Notes under the pieces: generated by a model
Databases searched by the model: none
Seen by the model: the letters and a program-made list of their open reading frames with translations, nothing else
Told to the model about the DNA's origin: nothing
Shown here: positions 17,177 to 20,196 of the stretch, piece by piece
How positions within the stretch are numbered: the first letter of the stretch is position 1
Layout of the letters: each line of letters starts with the position of its first letter
Translations under genes and position numbers: made by a program
NCBI GenBank assembly: GCA_002390485.1
Contig: DGPO01000059.1
Span: 53,561 to 73,756 of the forward strand
Reading direction: 5' to 3'
From: Halieaceae bacterium UBA4438
GTDB taxonomy: Bacteria; Pseudomonadota; Gammaproteobacteria; Pseudomonadales; Halieaceae
DNA length: 20,196 bases

Positions 17177-19885
17177 ATGGCTAATCCGCTGAAGATGATA
17201 TTCGGCTCGCGTAACGACCGAGTGTTACGTCGAATTAAGAAAACTGTTCGCACCATCAATGCGTTTGAGGAGAGCATGCAAGCGCTTGACGACGACGCGT
17301 TGCGGGCAAAAACGCAAGAATTCAAACTGCGGTACCAGAACGGCGAGTCGCTCGACGCGCTGTTGCCTGAGGCCTTTGCCGTCGTTCGGGAGGGCGGTGT
17401 CCGTGCCATGGGTATGCGCCACTTTGACGTGCAGCTCATCGGTGGCGTCGTGCTGCACGAGGGCAATGTCGCGGAAATGCGAACCGGAGAGGGTAAGACC
17501 TTAGTGGCAACACTGCCGGCGTATCTTAATGCGCTCTCGGGTAATAGCGTTCACCTGATTACGGTCAACGACTATTTGGCGACACGGGACGCCGCGTGGA
17601 TGGGGAAACTGTACAACTTCTTGGGACTTGAAGTTGGGGTCGTCAAGGCCGGACAAACGCAAGAAGAGAAGCGTATTGCCTACTCTGCCGACGTGGTTTA
17701 CGGAACTAACAACGAATTTGGTTTTGATTATCTGCGAGACAACATGGCGTTCAGCATGGACGACAAGATGCAGGGCCAGCTGGCTTTTGCGATTGTTGAC
17801 GAAGTGGACTCGATTCTGATCGATGAGGCGCGAACGCCACTCATTATTTCAGGTGCGGCTGAAGACAGCTCCGAGCTTTACCGCAAGATCAATAAACTCA
17901 TTCCGAGACTGGTGGCCCGAACCGATGAGGCGTCGGAGGACGGTCACTTTGTCATTGACGAGAAGCAACGCTCTGTTGAGCTGACTGAGGACGGTCACGA
18001 GCTGATTGAGACCATGCTGATCGACGAGGGGTTACTGGCTGCTGATGATTCACTGTATGCCTCCACCAACTTAGGTCTGTTGCATCACGTTACTGCAGCG
18101 CTGCGCGCGCACAACCTGTTTCATCGAGACGTCGAGTACATCGTACAAAACGGTCAGGTCGTTTTGATCGATGAGCACACGGGGCGCACCATGGCCGGTC
18201 GACGTTTGTCGGAGGGCTTGCATCAGTCCATTGAAGCGAAAGAGAACGTCAATATTCAGGCTGAAAGCCAGACTATGGCGTCCACCACGTTCCAGAACTA
18301 CTTCCGCATTTACGAAAAGTTGAGCGGGATGACCGGAACCGCTGACACTGAGGCGTTTGAATTTCGGCAAATTTACGGACTTGAGTGTGTGGTGATCCCA
18401 ACCAACATTCCGATGAAACGGCTCGATATGAACGACCTCATCTTCATGTCCAAGGAAGAGAAGCTCGAGGCGATTGTTGATGAGACCCGGCGCATTATTG
18501 AGCACCAGGCACCCGTGCTGGTGGGTACGGCGTCGGTTGAAACCTCAGAAGAGCTCTCGGAGCACTTCAAGGGCGCGGGTATCGAGCATAAGGTGCTGAA
18601 CGCTAAGTATCACGAACAAGAGGCTGAGATTATTGCGCAGGCCGGCCGTCCGGGCATGGTGACCATTGCGACCAATATGGCGGGACGCGGCACCGATATT
18701 GTACTGGGCGGTAACCTTGAGGCAGAACTTGCCGCTTTGGAGGACGAATCTGCAAAAGTGGCAGCGCAGGCGGCTTGGGAAGAGCGACATCAAGCGGTGC
18801 TGGATGCGGGCGGACTTCATATTGTCGGTACCGAACGTCACGAGTCGCGTCGGATTGATAACCAACTGCGGGGACGGGCAGGACGCCAAGGTGACCCGGG
18901 TGCGTCACGTTTTTACATTTCACTCGACGACAGTTTGATGCGCATCTTCATGGGCAATATGGCCGGCATCATGCAGAAAGTGGGTATGGAGCGTGGTGAG
19001 GCCATTGAGAGCAAAATGGTCACAAACTCGATCGAGCGCGCTCAACGCAAGGTCGAAGGGCGTAACTTCGATATTCGTAAGCAGCTGCTGGAATACGACG
19101 ACGTGGCGAACGACCAGCGTCAGATTATTTACAAACAGCGGGATCAGTTGCTCGACGGCGACGATGTGGCCGAGATGATCACCAACATACGAACCGATGT
19201 GATTCATGCCGGCATCGATCGATTTATTCCACCGATGAGTGTCGAAGAACAATGGGATGTTGCGGGTTTGGAGCAGCACCTGCGCACCGAATACGCGCAA
19301 GATATTCCGGTTGTGGCCTGGCTGGACGAGGACAATGACTTGCACGAGGAATCTCTTCGAGCGCGCATTGTCGAGGCTGTGCAAGCCGCGTACGACGAAA
19401 AAGGCGCATCGATTGGCGACGCCATGCGTCAAATTGAAAAGCAGGTCATGCTCCAAGTGCTTGATGGGCTTTGGAAGGACCATTTGCAGACTATGGATCA
19501 ACTGCGCCAGGGTATTCACTTGCGCGCCTACGCCAACAAGAACCCCAAGCAGGAGTACAAGCGCGAAGCGTTTGAGCTGTTCGAGTCCCTGTTGGAACGC
19601 TTGAAGCAAGAAGTCGTGCGTATTCTGAGTCAGATTCAAATTAAGCGTGAGGATGAAGCAGAGGAAATTGAGCGTCGCCGTCGCGAAGAGGCCGCTCGGC
19701 AAAAGCTGGCGTTTCAACACGCGCAGGCTCAAGCGTTACCCGAAGCAAGCCAAGGTGAAGCGCCAGAACAAGCAGAGGCGCCGAAGTCTCCGGTTGTCCG
19801 AGCTGCCCCGAAAGTTGGGCGTAACGACCCGTGTACCTGCGGGAGCGGCAAGAAGTATAAGCAGTGTTGTGGAGTGCTCGGTTGA
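17177..19885 (+). CDS. secA: Preprotein translocase ATPase SecA
   Basis: Motor ATPase that pushes unfolded preproteins through SecYEG; 902 residues from ATG 17177 (E. coli 901). Walker A is MRTGEGKTL (101-109) and Walker B is VDEVDS (207-212). [14 protein letters not shown] (177-190), [13 protein letters not shown] and the helicase-like [11 protein letters not shown] are also seen. A charged, Gln/Ala/Glu-rich linker leads to the C-terminal zinc motif with Cys886, Cys888, Cys897 and Cys898 ([13 protein letters not shown]). The last ligand is Cys where E. coli has His, a common variant that still binds zinc and SecB. The frame is open upstream to TTG 17129, but the ATG gives the usual [15 protein letters not shown] start; only a weak GGA precedes it. 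No secM-like gene lies upstream. Confidence 0.98.
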   Translation: MANPLKMIFGSRNDRVLRRIKKTVRTINAFEESMQALDDDALRAKTQEFKLRYQNGESLDALLPEAFAVVREGGVRAMGMRHFDVQLIGGVVLHEGNVAEMRTGEGKTLVATLPAYLNALSGNSVHLITVNDYLATRDAAWMGKLYNFLGLEVGVVKAGQTQEEKRIAYSADVVYGTNNEFGFDYLRDNMAFSMDDKMQGQLAFAIVDEVDSILIDEARTPLIISGAAEDSSELYRKINKLIPRLVARTDEASEDGHFVIDEKQRSVELTEDGHELIETMLIDEGLLAADDSLYASTNLGLLHHVTAALRAHNLFHRDVEYIVQNGQVVLIDEHTGRTMAGRRLSEGLHQSIEAKENVNIQAESQTMASTTFQNYFRIYEKLSGMTGTADTEAFEFRQIYGLECVVIPTNIPMKRLDMNDLIFMSKEEKLEAIVDETRRIIEHQAPVLVGTASVETSEELSEHFKGAGIEHKVLNAKYHEQEAEIIAQAGRPGMVTIATNMAGRGTDIVLGGNLEAELAALEDESAKVAAQAAWEERHQAVLDAGGLHIVGTERHESRRIDNQLRGRAGRQGDPGASRFYISLDDSLMRIFMGNMAGIMQKVGMERGEAIESKMVTNSIERAQRKVEGRNFDIRKQLLEYDDVANDQRQIIYKQRDQLLDGDDVAEMITNIRTDVIHAGIDRFIPPMSVEEQWDVAGLEQHLRTEYAQDIPVVAWLDEDNDLHEESLRARIVEAVQAAYDEKGASIGDAMRQIEKQVMLQVLDGLWKDHLQTMDQLRQGIHLRAYANKNPKQEYKREAFELFESLLERLKQEVVRILSQIQIKREDEAEEIERRRREEAARQKLAFQHAQAQALPEASQGEAPEQAEAPKSPVVRAAPKVGRNDPCTCGSGKKYKQCCGVLG
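19871..19874 (+). promoter_or_regulatory. Putative ribosome binding site for argJ
   Basis: GGAG in the last codons of secA sits 7 bases before TTG 19882. It is weak alone, but it supports the TTG start that overlaps the secA stop as TTGA. Confidence 0.4.
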
Positions 19886-20196
19886 GGTTGCCGGCGTTGT
19901 CGATCGCAGGTATCAGGCTTGGCGTTGCTCAAGCGGGTATTAAGTACGCGGGTCGCGACGATCTGACGTTGATTGAGATTGCTCAGGGCAGCACCACTGC
20001 GGCGGTCTTTACGCAGAACGCGTTTAGAGCCGCGCCGGTTCTTGTTGCCGAGCGTAATAATGCGGCGCAAGACGCGCGCTACTTGCTGATTAACTCGGGC
20101 AACGCTAATGCGGGAACCGGTCAGCCTGGAATGACGGCCTGCGAGCAGAGTTGTGACGATGTGGCTCGACTCACCGAGAGCGATGCGCGTCGCGTG
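19882..20196 (+). CDS. argJ: Glutamate N-acetyltransferase / ornithine acetyltransferase ArgJ (5' part)
   Basis: An open frame of 105 codons running off the window end. Recognisable ArgJ N-terminal features are LGVAQAGIK, a GST-AVFT-NAF pattern ([13 protein letters not shown]), AAPV and [11 protein letters not shown], the last being the segment that helps form the active-site pocket. ArgJ transfers the acetyl group from N-acetylornithine to glutamate in the arginine pathway and is often bifunctional, also using acetyl-CoA. The catalytic Thr that marks self-cleavage into alpha and beta chains lies beyond the window. There is no ATG. TTG 19882, overlapping the secA TGA, gives the LPALSIAG start that fits relatives best; GTG 19864 and TTG 19897 are alternatives. 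The secA-argJ order is typical of pseudomonad-like gammaproteobacteria. Confidence 0.88.
   Translation, partial: MRLPALSIAGIRLGVAQAGIKYAGRDDLTLIEIAQGSTTAAVFTQNAFRAAPVLVAERNNAAQDARYLLINSGNANAGTGQPGMTACEQSCDDVARLTESDARRV

Noticed and set aside
18920..19732. 270-codon open frame on the minus strand over secA
   Set aside because: It is entirely antisense to the conserved C-terminal part of SecA, with no domain recognised and no independent signal.

Overview
The window is a compact, single-strand stretch of bacterial chromosome carrying most of a dcw (division and cell wall) cluster, followed by lpxC, a membrane-anchored M23 peptidase, secA and the start of argJ. Every supported gene lies on the + strand. 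Gene order, meso-diaminopimelate-type MurE, a gammaproteobacterial FtsZ tail (DIPAFLRRQAD), LpxC (hence a lipid A outer membrane) and the lpxC / M23 / secA / argJ neighbourhood point to a Gram-negative gammaproteobacterium. It is not an enterobacterium: there is no secM before secA, and argJ rather than mutT follows it. A marine, non-enteric lineage is a guess that cannot be proved from the sequence.

Layout. Positions 1-12615 hold ftsL (3' part), ftsI, murE, murF, mraY, murD, ftsW, murG, murC, ddl and ftsQ, with ftsA beginning on the ftsQ stop codon. Nearly every junction is an overlap of 1 to 11 bases (the one gap is 6 bases at mraY/murD), so this block reads as one translationally coupled transcript. 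From ftsA onward the spacing changes: ftsA-ftsZ 53 bases, ftsZ-lpxC 74, lpxC-M23 78, M23-secA 85. These four gaps hold the only visible non-coding structure (small inverted repeats). secA and argJ overlap again by 4 bases.

How the genes work together. MurC, MurD, MurE and MurF, with Ddl supplying D-Ala-D-Ala, build UDP-MurNAc-pentapeptide in the cytoplasm. MraY and MurG convert it to lipid I and lipid II. FtsW (glycosyltransferase) and FtsI (transpeptidase) polymerise and cross-link it at the septum, with FtsL and FtsQ as bitopic divisome scaffold proteins. FtsZ forms the cytokinetic ring and FtsA tethers it to the membrane. LpxC commits to lipid A synthesis, the M23 protein probably trims peptidoglycan, SecA drives protein export, and ArgJ belongs to arginine biosynthesis.

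No stretch over 300 bases lacks a gene. I saw no tRNA, rRNA, CRISPR array, insertion sequence, prophage or transferred island. The region is ordinary and well conserved. The points most worth a second look are a Gln in place of the usual Asn in the FtsI SxN motif and the small inverted repeats flanking ftsZ and preceding secA. I found no evidence for a new biological system here.
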